Below the pieces are notes generated by a model. It searched no databases. It saw only the letters and a list, made by a program, of their open reading frames with translations, and was not told the origin of the DNA. Of a DNA stretch of 6,526 nt, positions 1 through 6,067 are shown piece after piece. The stretch spans positions 1 through 6,526 of the forward strand of contig CAZSEX010000063.1 in assembly GCA_964606065.1 (NCBI GenBank), written 5' to 3'. Position 1 is the stretch's first letter, and every line of letters starts with the position of its first letter. Made by a program: the position numbers and the translations under genes. The stretch comes from JAFGHJ01 sp964606065. Lineage in GTDB: Bacteria; Hydrothermota; UBA3072.

Positions 1-297
1 TGCCTTTGGCTTCGCCCTCGCTATCGCTCGGACGAAAGCCAAAGACTGGCTTGCAACAGCAAGCGCAAGCCGTCTTGACCCAACCCCAGCAGTCACAGCC
101 TGCCTGTCGTGTCCGCCTGTCTGCCGTACTGGCACAGGCAGGCATGCAGACAGGTCGGTCGGCTTCAGCCCCTTCGGGTCTTCCGCAACGCCCTTTGTGT
201 GCCTAATTTACTTTTCAACAGAAGTGCTCCTAAAAGAAAAAAGTTATAAAAAGAATTTTTAATCTTTCTTGGTTTGTTTTTGGAAAAATTTTATTTG
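1..297 (+). repeat. Left arm of long inverted repeat flanking the envelope operon (truncated at window edge)
   Basis: This stretch has no credible gene. It is the reverse complement, with minor differences, of the region around 4384-4721. Positions 41-204 align without gaps to 4680-4517 read on the other strand; I count 8 mismatches in 164 bases by eye, and 161-204 is identical. The core is GC-rich and full of short inverted repeats, for example GCCTGTCTG at 115-123 facing CAGGCAGGC at 135-143, and GGCTTCAGCC at 161-170. A poorly conserved linker (205-231) follows. An AT-rich tail (about 232-297) is again shared with the other arm. The tail stops about 6 bases before the HEAT gene's stop codon. 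The outer end runs off the window. ORFs in this block are artefacts of the GC-rich repeat. Confidence 0.93.
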
Positions 298-303
298 GAA
301 CTG

Positions 304-1191
304 CTATTTTTCTTTATCGGTTAGGAAAAAAGGTTCGTAAGATTCTATAGGATTTTTATACTCATAATTTTTACCCGTGATTTGTTTCAATGCCCACGCA
401 GCTGCAGCCCTGACATATCTATCTTCATCAGTAAGTGCATTCTTTAAAACGCCTACAGCAGATTTGTCCCCAATTAGCCCCAATGCATCAGCGGCTACCC
501 CTCTTACAAAACTATCTTTATCATGTTGTAACATCTCTATAAGTTTTCCAGTAGCACGTTTGTCCCTAATTTTACCTAATGCAATTATTACATTACCCCT
601 TGCAACTTCATAGTACGGACTTTCTTTACTTTCCAACATTTCCAACAAAAAATTAACCGCAGTAGTATCTCCAAATCTTGACAAAACAATTCCGGCTTCT
701 GCCCTTGAATCAAAACTAACAGAAGTATCTTTTAAGATATCTTTAAGAACAGGAATTACTCTTTCATCATTAAATTTACCTAATTCGATGATATTTTCTG
801 TTAAGGATTGCCATTTATTCTCAACAGCTTCTAATAAAACCTTAAAACCAGGTTCTCCCATCTTACTGAGTACTGATGCTGCTATACCACAAAAACCGCC
901 ATCTTCTTTCTTCATAGCTTCAATTAAAAAAGGAATAGCTGGTTTTCCAATTTTGACAAGCGTGTCAACTGCTTTATTCACTAATTCACCATCGCTTAAA
1001 ATATGTCCTGTAGAATCTAAGCCATAGATATTCATAACTAAATTCTGTATCTTTCTATCTGATTCTGATATGGAGCTAACTGCTTCCTGTTGGTGCTCTT
1101 TATCTTCGGTTTTACCTGAACAATTCATAAATAAGATGATTTGTGTGTAAAGCATCACTATTAAAAAAATTATTTTAACACTACCATTCAT
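304..1191 (-). CDS. HEAT-repeat lipoprotein
   Basis: This 295-residue protein opens with a hydrophobic signal (residues 6-22) followed by a relaxed lipobox ending at Cys24 (FMNC), so a lipid-anchored envelope protein is likely. A charged linker follows. Residues 70-273 are a run of about six alpha-helical HEAT (PBS-lyase-like) repeats with the recurring pattern A-A-x-A-L-x-x-I-G-D/K-x-x-A-v-x-x-L; the last two, near 229-257 and 260-273, are the clearest. Such solenoids bind proteins and have no enzymatic activity. The ATG at 1191 is supported by an AAGGAGG sequence just upstream, though the spacing is short. It is the last gene of the leftward module but lies 144 bp beyond the propeller gene, so it may have its own weak promoter (a poor TTTAGA/TAAAAT pair at about 1218-1247). 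HEAT proteins are known among immunity families of polymorphic toxin systems, so an inhibitor role towards the upstream RHS-P60 protein is possible but unproven. Confidence 0.9.
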   Translation of the reverse strand: MNGSVKIIFLIVMLYTQIILFMNCSGKTEDKEHQQEAVSSISESDRKIQNLVMNIYGLDSTGHILSDGELVNKAVDTLVKIGKPAIPFLIEAMKKEDGGFCGIAASVLSKMGEPGFKVLLEAVENKWQSLTENIIELGKFNDERVIPVLKDILKDTSVSFDSRAEAGIVLSRFGDTTAVNFLLEMLESKESPYYEVARGNVIIALGKIRDKRATGKLIEMLQHDKDSFVRGVAADALGLIGDKSAVGVLKNALTDEDRYVRAAAAWALKQITGKNYEYKNPIESYEPFFLTDKEK

Positions 1192-1335
1192 CCTTCCTCC
1201 TTAATTTTTTACTTACTATTTTAAAATTTTAACGCTTTTTTTCTAAATTCAAATAGGTCTTTCCTTTGTTTTCAGTACTAAACGAAAACATGAAAAGGCT
1301 TTTTAACATATTTGGAAGAAAAATGTAAGAACTTA

Positions 1336-2271
1336 TTATTCCTTAGGATAATATTTCCATAATTGGAATTTTTCCTTACTATACCACCCATCTAAGACAT
1401 AGACTTCTCCAGCATCAGAGACTCTTGTTGTGCGACAAGCATCTGCATGCCCCGAACTGTACCTAATTAAGAAATCAGCCAGTATTTTCCCTTTAGGACT
1501 TACTTTTAAGATTCTTTCCTTAGGTTCGTCATTAACTTTGATACTGAAATAAATATTTTTTAACGAGTCAATACCAATGATTTCAAATCCTTTTAAGCCC
1601 AGCTTTTCTCTCGAAAATATTGATTTGTCTTCAACATTATAAACACTGTCACTCAATTTAGTTTGACCAATACTAGAATGCCATTCTCGAATATAATATT
1701 CACCTTTGCTTTCAATGTAATATCTAAGGTCATAATTACCCTTTAAAAGATAGCCGTTCGTGTCCAGTTCTATAATATGATCGCCATGTTCAATATCCGG
1801 ATCCATAAGTAAAATAGTATTGCGTTTAGTTACTTCCATTTTTGTTATTGGATGTCCGTTTCCTTTAAGATCAAGTATCCTTTTAAATTTCATTGTGGTA
1901 TCATGTATCGCAATATCTCCTGACCAATATTCTATATATATGTTATTGTCCTTATCAAAAGCAATATCCATAAGATATTTAGTTGTATCCTGCGGAAAAC
2001 TTGCAACATATTTTCCTTTACTGTCAAATTTCACGACTTTATCATTTAGGAGATCTAAAATATATACCGATCCTTTACTATTAACTGCGAAGCTGATAGG
2101 ACCTGTAGGCAATGAACCGATTTCTTTCCAACTTATTTCACCATGTCCCGAGCCGTTCTTGCCCTCAATCAATAATTTCTCATGGTACGTTTCTTCTTTT
2201 GTACCACAGCAACATATTGAAGTAATAGTAACGAAAATTAAAAAAAGATAAGTTTTTTTATATAACTTCAT
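1336..2271 (-). CDS. 6-bladed beta-propeller (NHL-like) lipoprotein
   Basis: This 311-residue protein starts with a lysine-rich N-terminus, a hydrophobic segment (residues 8-19) and a triple-cysteine stretch (Cys20-22) that acts as a degenerate lipobox, suggesting membrane anchoring. The rest is beta-rich with NHL-like blades. The clearest runs from about residue 57 to 92 (G-P-I-S-F-A-V, then G-S-V-Y-I-L-D, then V-V-K-F-D-S-K-G-K). Further blades carry the patterns D-I-A-F-D-K-D-N-N-I-Y and G-E-V-Y-V-L-D-G-W. This fits the bacterial 6-bladed propeller family, usually extracytoplasmic binding proteins. I chose the ATG at 2271 over the in-frame TTG at 2277 because the ATG overlaps the preceding gene's stop (TAATG) and has a GAGG sequence about 7 bases upstream. 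The overlap implies translational coupling with the RHS-P60 gene, hence linked stoichiometry. The ligand is unknown. Confidence 0.85.
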   Translation of the reverse strand: MKLYKKTYLFLIFVTITSICCCGTKEETYHEKLLIEGKNGSGHGEISWKEIGSLPTGPISFAVNSKGSVYILDLLNDKVVKFDSKGKYVASFPQDTTKYLMDIAFDKDNNIYIEYWSGDIAIHDTTMKFKRILDLKGNGHPITKMEVTKRNTILLMDPDIEHGDHIIELDTNGYLLKGNYDLRYYIESKGEYYIREWHSSIGQTKLSDSVYNVEDKSIFSREKLGLKGFEIIGIDSLKNIYFSIKVNDEPKERILKVSPKGKILADFLIRYSSGHADACRTTRVSDAGEVYVLDGWYSKEKFQLWKYYPKE

Positions 2272-3095
2272 TACCAATCCTCTGGTTTCGGAGGACCATA
2301 AGGAATTCTTTCCTCAGTTATCCTAACAACAGTAGGATCTTCCTTAAATGCTTTCTGCCACCAGTGCCCTTTTTTCCAAGGATCAGAAGGATTTCTTTCC
2401 TTTACTTTTCCTGCACCAGAACTTGCAGCTATAGTCTTGATTTTTCCGGTTTCTTTATCTACATGAGAAACAATCTCTGCGTGCCCTTTAGCAACTATAA
2501 GATCTCCTGCTTTCATTTCTTCTTTAGATACAACAGTCAAATCATACTTTCCTCCCTTTGCTGCATTAAGAATGCGGGTTGACATTCCTCCTCCTTCCTT
2601 CGGATGTGCTATCTTATCCCACGAGGAAAACAAACTTGTTTTTATTTCTTGTCCTGAAACTTCACTTAGTGAATATTTTATTAATCCCGTACAGTCAACT
2701 TTATCTGGATACCCAGTAGAACTATATACGGCGCCTATTTTACCCTCTGCTGCAGTAATAAAAGCGTTCGCATTAGCATCATCTAACCATAGTCCGTTAG
2801 GGTCTACATATGTTAGAGGATCGTTTATACAATATACATAAGGATTCAACGTTTGAGGATTTGTCAAACTCAAATTCCTTGGATTCAATGTATGCGGGTC
2901 AGGACTTAAAAACCTTCCCACATTCGCATTATAATACCTTGCCTTAAAATAATGCAAATCAGAATTTTTCTGCTCGTTTTTTTCAAATTCCTTATTCTCT
3001 TTGTGAAAGGCAGAAAATAATATGTTATTATAGGGCATAGCAAACAAAGAATTTGAAAACAGGGCAATTAAACATAAATAGACTAATCTTTTCAT
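2271..3095 (-). CDS. Secreted RHS-tail protein with NlpC/P60-type hydrolase domain
   Basis: This 274-residue protein has an N-terminal signal peptide (hydrophobic residues 4-18, likely cleavage after FA at about 19). Residues 46-101 match the terminal part of an RHS-repeat core: Y-F-K-A-R-Y-Y-N, then G-R-F-L-S-P-D-P, then L-N-P-Y-V-Y, N-D-P-L and Y-V-D-P-N-G-L. Residues 108-245 resemble an NlpC/P60 cysteine hydrolase: Cys135 in the motif V-D-C-T-G-L-I and His205 after A-G-D-L-I-V. Such enzymes cleave peptidoglycan peptides or related amide bonds. Full RHS proteins usually exceed 1000 residues with the toxin at the C-terminus; here only the core's last 55 or so residues remain, fused directly to a secretion signal. 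It therefore looks like an orphan RHS toxin tip that became an independent exported enzyme. The ATG is preceded by AAGGAGGG at 7-base spacing, lying inside the end of the upstream gene. The NlpC/P60 call rests on the Cys and His motifs; the third catalytic residue is unclear. Confidence 0.87.
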   Translation of the reverse strand: MKRLVYLCLIALFSNSLFAMPYNNILFSAFHKENKEFEKNEQKNSDLHYFKARYYNANVGRFLSPDPHTLNPRNLSLTNPQTLNPYVYCINDPLTYVDPNGLWLDDANANAFITAAEGKIGAVYSSTGYPDKVDCTGLIKYSLSEVSGQEIKTSLFSSWDKIAHPKEGGGMSTRILNAAKGGKYDLTVVSKEEMKAGDLIVAKGHAEIVSHVDKETGKIKTIAASSGAGKVKERNPSDPWKKGHWWQKAFKEDPTVVRITEERIPYGPPKPEDW

Positions 3096-3110
3096 TTTAA
3101 TACCCTCCTT
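3096..3110 (-). promoter_or_regulatory. Strong ribosome binding site of the RHS-P60 gene
   Basis: AAGGAGGG (3110-3103 on the minus strand) sits 7 bases before the ATG at 3095 and overlaps the last codons of the transglutaminase-like gene, whose stop codon (3097-3099) is one base from the start. This fixes the start and supports coupled translation. Confidence 0.8.
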
Positions 3111-4284
3111 TTTCTTTAAACATTTCTATACTTTCAGCTTGTTTCTCTAAAAATTCCGGAGAAAAAGTTAATACCACTCCAAGTTGTTCTGCTTTTTCTT
3201 TATTCTCCTTGTAAATCTCCATTTTTGAAAGTATCAAAGGTTTATACTTTTCTCTTATTTTGATTAACGAGTTGTTTAAATCTTCTATAACTTCTTTTTC
3301 GTTCACCTGAGTTATTTTCGTTAACAAGTCTCCAAGCATATTTTTGTCAGATGTTTCTATTTGCGAATAATTCATCAATTTCTTATTTTCTTTTTCCTGA
3401 ATTTTAGGAGTTTCTATATCTAAAGATTTACAGTAAGAAATAGTTTCTTTTAATTTCTCTAAATACAACTCGTCTTCCAATTTTCGAGCTTCGTCAAGAT
3501 GTAACTGCGCGTAATCCCAGTAGGCAAGGGAAAGAGTAGAATCATATTTCATACAGAGTTCTAAATATTTTTTACCTTTTTCAATATTATCATTTTCTAT
3601 ATGTTGAACCGCGTTAATTAAGAGCAGAGAAGCAAGGTATTCTTTCTTTGTTAGAGTTCTTAAATAAACGCCATTTTTTATAGCTTTTTCCGGGATTTGA
3701 AAATCTTCTTGATATTGCTCATCAGAAACGTAACTGCCACCGTTTGTCGCTTCGATATTCTTTTGAAAACCCGGAATTTGTTTTTCAGGAATGTATCTCA
3801 AGAAAAAATGTTTTGGTGTTAAAACGGGATAAATAGGCCAGTTGAGTCTTTCTCCTAAGATAACATATAGCAAAGGCATAGTGATACATGAACCTTTCTT
3901 TGTAGTTATGTATCCGTTGATAAAACGATTATTTAATTCTTTTGCCTCTAGATCATCATTGTCATAACTAAAAATTCCTCCTTTGTTCCACGCCCCGGGT
4001 TTATATAGAAAAGTGTTAAGAGCTCGTATTCTCTGGTCGGGATCAGTGTATTCCCCAAAGATTTTGTTAAATCTACTTGCAAGAGAATCAAATGCATGAA
4101 GAAAAGAATCAACATTCATTTCAGGATAAAATTCTTTAGCTAAAACTAAAGAAGCAATTCCAACATCAATTTTTTCTTCCGGTAATTTTAAGATTTCCTC
4201 TATGGTTTGATTATTGTATGAATTTTGAGTACGAAGATTACAGCCAATTAATATAAGAACAACAAAAAGAATAACCTTTTTCAT
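3097..4284 (-). CDS. Transglutaminase-like (SirB1/Transglut_core2-type) lipoprotein with TPR-like tail
   Basis: First gene of the operon, 395 residues. Residues 1-15 form a good lipoprotein signal with lipobox L-I-G-C (Cys15). Residues 60-210 carry a transglutaminase-like fold: Cys133 in K-K-G-S-C-I-T-M-P, then L-G-E-R-L-N-W-P-I-Y-P-V, then His159 in T-P-K-H-F-F-L-R-Y, and N-I-E-A-T-N-G-G (176-183), which could supply the acidic third position. This order matches the SirB1-like family; in that family many members lack the cysteine, but here it is present, so catalysis (transamidation or proteolysis) is plausible. Residues 215-290 are TPR-like helices (A-V-Q-H-I-E, K-G-K-K-Y-L-E-L-C, L-A-Y-W-D-Y-A-Q-L), followed by a charged, possibly coiled-coil tail. 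A strong promoter lies just upstream, but no good Shine-Dalgarno sequence precedes this ATG, unlike the downstream genes. Its stop lies 1 base from the next start. It may process or crosslink an envelope partner; the substrate is unknown. Confidence 0.85.
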   Translation of the reverse strand: MKKVILFVVLILIGCNLRTQNSYNNQTIEEILKLPEEKIDVGIASLVLAKEFYPEMNVDSFLHAFDSLASRFNKIFGEYTDPDQRIRALNTFLYKPGAWNKGGIFSYDNDDLEAKELNNRFINGYITTKKGSCITMPLLYVILGERLNWPIYPVLTPKHFFLRYIPEKQIPGFQKNIEATNGGSYVSDEQYQEDFQIPEKAIKNGVYLRTLTKKEYLASLLLINAVQHIENDNIEKGKKYLELCMKYDSTLSLAYWDYAQLHLDEARKLEDELYLEKLKETISYCKSLDIETPKIQEKENKKLMNYSQIETSDKNMLGDLLTKITQVNEKEVIEDLNNSLIKIREKYKPLILSKMEIYKENKEKAEQLGVVLTFSPEFLEKQAESIEMFKEKGGY

Positions 4285-4306
4285 AATAACAACCCATGCC
4301 TTTGAT

Positions 4307-4335
4307 AGTATATGTAATATTCTCTATTTTGTCAA
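4307..4335 (-). promoter_or_regulatory. Sigma-70-type promoter of the envelope operon
   Basis: Read on the minus strand, a perfect -35 box TTGACA (4335-4330) is separated by exactly 17 bases from TATACT (4312-4307), one base from the ideal -10 box. Transcription should start near 4300, leaving a short leader of about 16 bases before the ATG at 4284. The promoter lies between the right repeat arm and the first gene, so it travels with the operon if the bracketed segment moves or inverts. The form is the classic one, not the TTTG/TAnnTTTG type of Bacteroidota. Confidence 0.82.
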
Positions 4336-4383
4336 GCGGTTTTTTAACAAACATCAAACAAAATCGAAAAAAAACAGCAATTG

Positions 4384-4721
4384 GAAAATAAATCCCTTTC
4401 AAAAACAAACCAAGAAAAATTAAAAATCTCTTTTTATAACTTTTTTCTTTTTTATTCCTTTTTTGATGTTTTTCCTAAAAACAGGCACACCCCATTGAAA
4501 AGTAAACTTTCTAACGAGGCACACAAAGGGCGTTGCGGAAGACCCGAAGGGGCTGAAGCCGACCGACCTGTCTGCGTGCCTGCCTGTGCCAGTACGGCAG
4601 ACAGGCGGATACGACAGGCAGGCTGTGACTGCTGGGGTGGGGACAAGACGGCTTGCGCTTGCGCCCGCAAGCCAGTCTTTGGCTGACGTCCGAGCGGACA
4701 GCGAGGGCGAAGCCAAAGGCA
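4384..4721 (-). repeat. Right arm of long inverted repeat flanking the envelope operon
   Basis: Inverted copy of the left arm at 1-297. From the operon side outward it has an AT-rich tail (about 4384-4448), a linker about 40 bases longer than on the left (4449-4516), and the GC-rich core (4517-4721). In the linker an ACAGGCACAC-like element resembles the AGGCACAC at the core's inner edge, so a small internal duplication is likely. The arm may extend beyond 4721, but the left copy is cut there by the window edge and cannot confirm this. Overlapping ORFs on both strands are low-complexity products of the GC-rich core and have no recognisable protein features. Confidence 0.93.
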
Positions 4722-4736
4722 GCCCGCATTGCGGGC
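4722..4736. repeat. Perfect 7-bp hairpin at the outer edge of the right repeat arm
   Basis: GCCCGCA at 4722-4728 and TGCGGGC at 4730-4736 are perfect reverse complements around a single base. It lies immediately beyond the part of the right arm that can be matched to the left arm, so it may belong to the same repeat family. No clean T-run follows closely, so I do not call it a terminator. Confidence 0.6.
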
Positions 4737-5190
4737 GGCAAGCCGTATGGGTGGGGGGATGGAGTCGTTTTTTTAGGAAGTCTTGAAAATTGAATTTTTG
4801 AAGGTCAGGCGGAGAGTTCGAAGATTGTACGGAGTGAGCAGTCATTCTTTACGATTTTTCGAACACCAATTACCACCAGCGCTCCACCGCACACCCACCC
4901 CATGCTCGTCCGCCTCGCCCGATGGCGCTCGGCGACCGCCCTTCTGCGGATGCTTCGCCAACTACACTGATGCGCTCCTCTAAATAGGCTCGGTGATTTC
5001 CGAACCCTCGAATGTGTCTCTCCGGCAAATAGAAAATGTCCAAAGAAATTTCGGAAGAACCGTAGGATACGTACTTGATAATACTTTGAAAAAGTTGGGG
5101 TCGCTCGGTGGAGGAAAATTCGCCAATCTTTTTTGAAAAATATTTTAAGTTTTCTAAAACTATTTTTGTTCATTTAGTTTGGGAGGAGTA
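4737..5190. other. Gene-free intergenic stretch with a second GC-rich block
   Basis: I see no protein gene, tRNA or rRNA here. A T-run (about 4767-4773) ends the first repeat zone. Then comes a block of distinct composition, about 4803-5000, that is not similar to the inverted-repeat arms. It contains GTTCGAA (4816-4822) facing TTCGAAC (4858-4864), perfect 7-bp arms with a 35-base loop, and a GC-rich segment (about 4874-4980) with short imperfect stems such as CGCCCGA (4916-4922) with TCGGCG (4929-4934). The sharp rise in G+C against AT-rich surroundings suggests an inserted dispersed intergenic repeat, but only one copy is visible. From about 5000 to 5190 it grades back into AT-rich sequence without recognisable signals. 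Confidence 0.55.
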
Positions 5191-5225
5191 TCTAATACCT
5201 AAAACCGAAGATCTAAGACCTAAAG
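5191..5225 (+). repeat. Degenerate heptamer array 1 (five 7-bp units)
   Basis: Five consecutive 7-base units read TCTAATA, CCTAAAA, CCGAAGA, TCTAAGA, CCTAAAG, with an approximate consensus YCTAARA. The period is exact over 35 bases. It lies in non-coding sequence and resembles the short tandem heptamer repeats (STRR) described from filamentous cyanobacteria, although nothing else here suggests that lineage. Confidence 0.75.
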
Positions 5226-5284
5226 TTATCTTTTTGAATTGAAAGTTTTATACCCTCGATTTTTTTATTTTGGGGGGTTGGGGA

Positions 5285-5319
5285 ACTCAGCACTAAGAAC
5301 TCGGAACTCAGAACTGATA
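5285..5319 (+). repeat. Degenerate heptamer array 2 (five 7-bp units)
   Basis: Five consecutive 7-base units read ACTCAGC, ACTAAGA, ACTCGGA, ACTCAGA, ACTGATA, with an approximate consensus ACTCAGA. The array has the same unit length and unit number as the one starting 94 bases earlier, and one unit (ACTAAGA) differs by a single base from TCTAAGA in that array. It lies just downstream of the restriction endonuclease gene, in sequence with no ORF. Confidence 0.75.
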
Positions 5320-5391
5320 GTTCCCCTTTTTCTTGTTTTCGAGATTTTCGATTGAAAAAAATTTTAATTTACTTTTTTTGACTAATGTATT

Positions 5392-6009
5392 TTAAAATTT
5401 TTCTTTAGTATAAATGTATAAATACTTCGATGTTTTTTTATAATATATTACAGGAACACCAATCTTTTCTCTTACTGAAGATTTTTTGGACAGATATGTT
5501 GCCGCTTTAATTTGAACAGGTTGTTCCCCTATATAACCATCAATATTTCTACTCTCCTCCTCTTCAGTCGCAGGCCTCCAGGAAGTGCCCTTTTTTTCTG
5601 CCATATAGCTTAGAATAATTTCCTGGATTATTAAGCCTTCCGCCGTTTTAGTGATAACCAAATCTTCGACCCAGTCGTGTACTAAATCTTCATCTATTTC
5701 ACTCATTGCCTTTTTCATCTTCTCCATCATGTCCGAAACTTTTCTTGTAGCTTTTTTAATTGCTTCCGGGTAATTTCTCATATACCATTCTTTCCAGGCT
5801 TTAAATGTCTTAACAGGACATTTTCTTATCAGCTCAGACATCTTGCCTACAACTTCAGGCCTGGTGCCCTGCACATTCTGGTTCGCAATATTGATTAGCT
5901 GTGTTGTATATTTTGGAAATTCTTTAGTCTCCCCAATAATTTCTTTAAATTTTTCCTCAACATTTAATTTTATTTCGTTAAACTCTTTTAAATTATCTTT
6001 TTTACTTAT
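5392..6009 (-). CDS. MjaI-family type II restriction endonuclease with apparent ATA start
   Basis: The full reading frame gives 205 residues, close to what I recall as the family length (about 200). The conserved block T-T-Q-L-I-N-I-A-N-Q-N-V-Q-G-T-R-P-E-V-V-G (about residues 35-55) and W-K-E-W-Y, P-E-A-I further on match the MjaI endonuclease family, which cuts CTAG. A probable PD-(D/E)XK-type centre is E130, then D157 in N-I-D-G-Y-I-G and Q166-I-K168. The stop is TAA at 5394-5392. No ATG, GTG, TTG or CTG occurs in frame between the preceding stop (6031-6033) and the GTG at 5874; that GTG lies inside the conserved block and lacks a ribosome binding site. ATA at 6009 follows AGGAG by 6 bases and would replace the expected ATG, so the gene may be poorly expressed or silenced. 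It follows the methyltransferase gene by 58 bases, a normal restriction-modification arrangement. Confidence 0.85.
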   Translation of the reverse strand: MSKKDNLKEFNEIKLNVEEKFKEIIGETKEFPKYTTQLINIANQNVQGTRPEVVGKMSELIRKCPVKTFKAWKEWYMRNYPEAIKKATRKVSDMMEKMKKAMSEIDEDLVHDWVEDLVITKTAEGLIIQEIILSYMAEKKGTSWRPATEEEESRNIDGYIGEQPVQIKAATYLSKKSSVREKIGVPVIYYKKTSKYLYIYTKEKF

Positions 6010-6020
6010 TCTTATCTCCT
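6007..6020 (-). promoter_or_regulatory. Shine-Dalgarno sequence and non-standard ATA start of the endonuclease
   Basis: On the minus strand AGGAG (6020-6016) is followed by six bases (ATAAGA) and then ATA AGT AAA AAA, which would read (M)SKK. Position and spacing are ideal for a start codon, and the third base is A where G is expected. ATA initiation is rare and normally weak because initiation factor 3 selects against it. Confidence 0.65.
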
Positions 6021-6067
6021 TTTTTAAAGGTTATTATTCCCTTATTGTGATAAAACAGTATATTCTT

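Noticed and set aside
6..206. Small open frame inside the left repeat arm
   Set aside because: It is translated GC-rich repeat with low-complexity Q/S/P-rich output, no ribosome binding site and no family resemblance; the other repeat arm gives a similar artefact.
1263..1298. Imperfect hairpin in the 144-bp gap between propeller and HEAT genes
   Set aside because: The CCTTTGTTTTC / GAAAACA-AAGG arms pair only with a bulge, and in the direction of transcription no T-run follows, so it does not make a convincing terminator.
2275..2277. TTG start for the propeller lipoprotein
   Set aside because: The ATG two codons downstream, at 2271, overlaps the previous stop and has better ribosome binding site spacing.
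4239..4297. Short upstream ORF (19 codons) overlapping the start of the transglutaminase-like gene
   Set aside because: Its ATG is only about 3 bases from the predicted transcription start, has no ribosome binding site, and encodes nothing distinctive.
4381..5173. Several overlapping open frames on both strands in the repeat region
   Set aside because: They overlap each other in many frames, consist of repeat-derived R/A/P/S-rich sequence, and lack start signals. Stop-poor GC-rich DNA explains them.
5191..5319. CRISPR array
   Set aside because: The repeats are 7-bp tandem units without spacers, and there are no Cas genes in the window.
5353..5394. A/T-only stem after the endonuclease gene as a terminator
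   Set aside because: The A-run and T-run could pair but have no G+C stem, and such pairings are expected by chance in this AT-rich stretch.
5872..5874. GTG as the start of the restriction endonuclease
   Set aside because: It lies in the middle of the conserved N-V-Q-G-T-R-P block, has no Shine-Dalgarno sequence, and would remove 45 residues that read as genuine protein.
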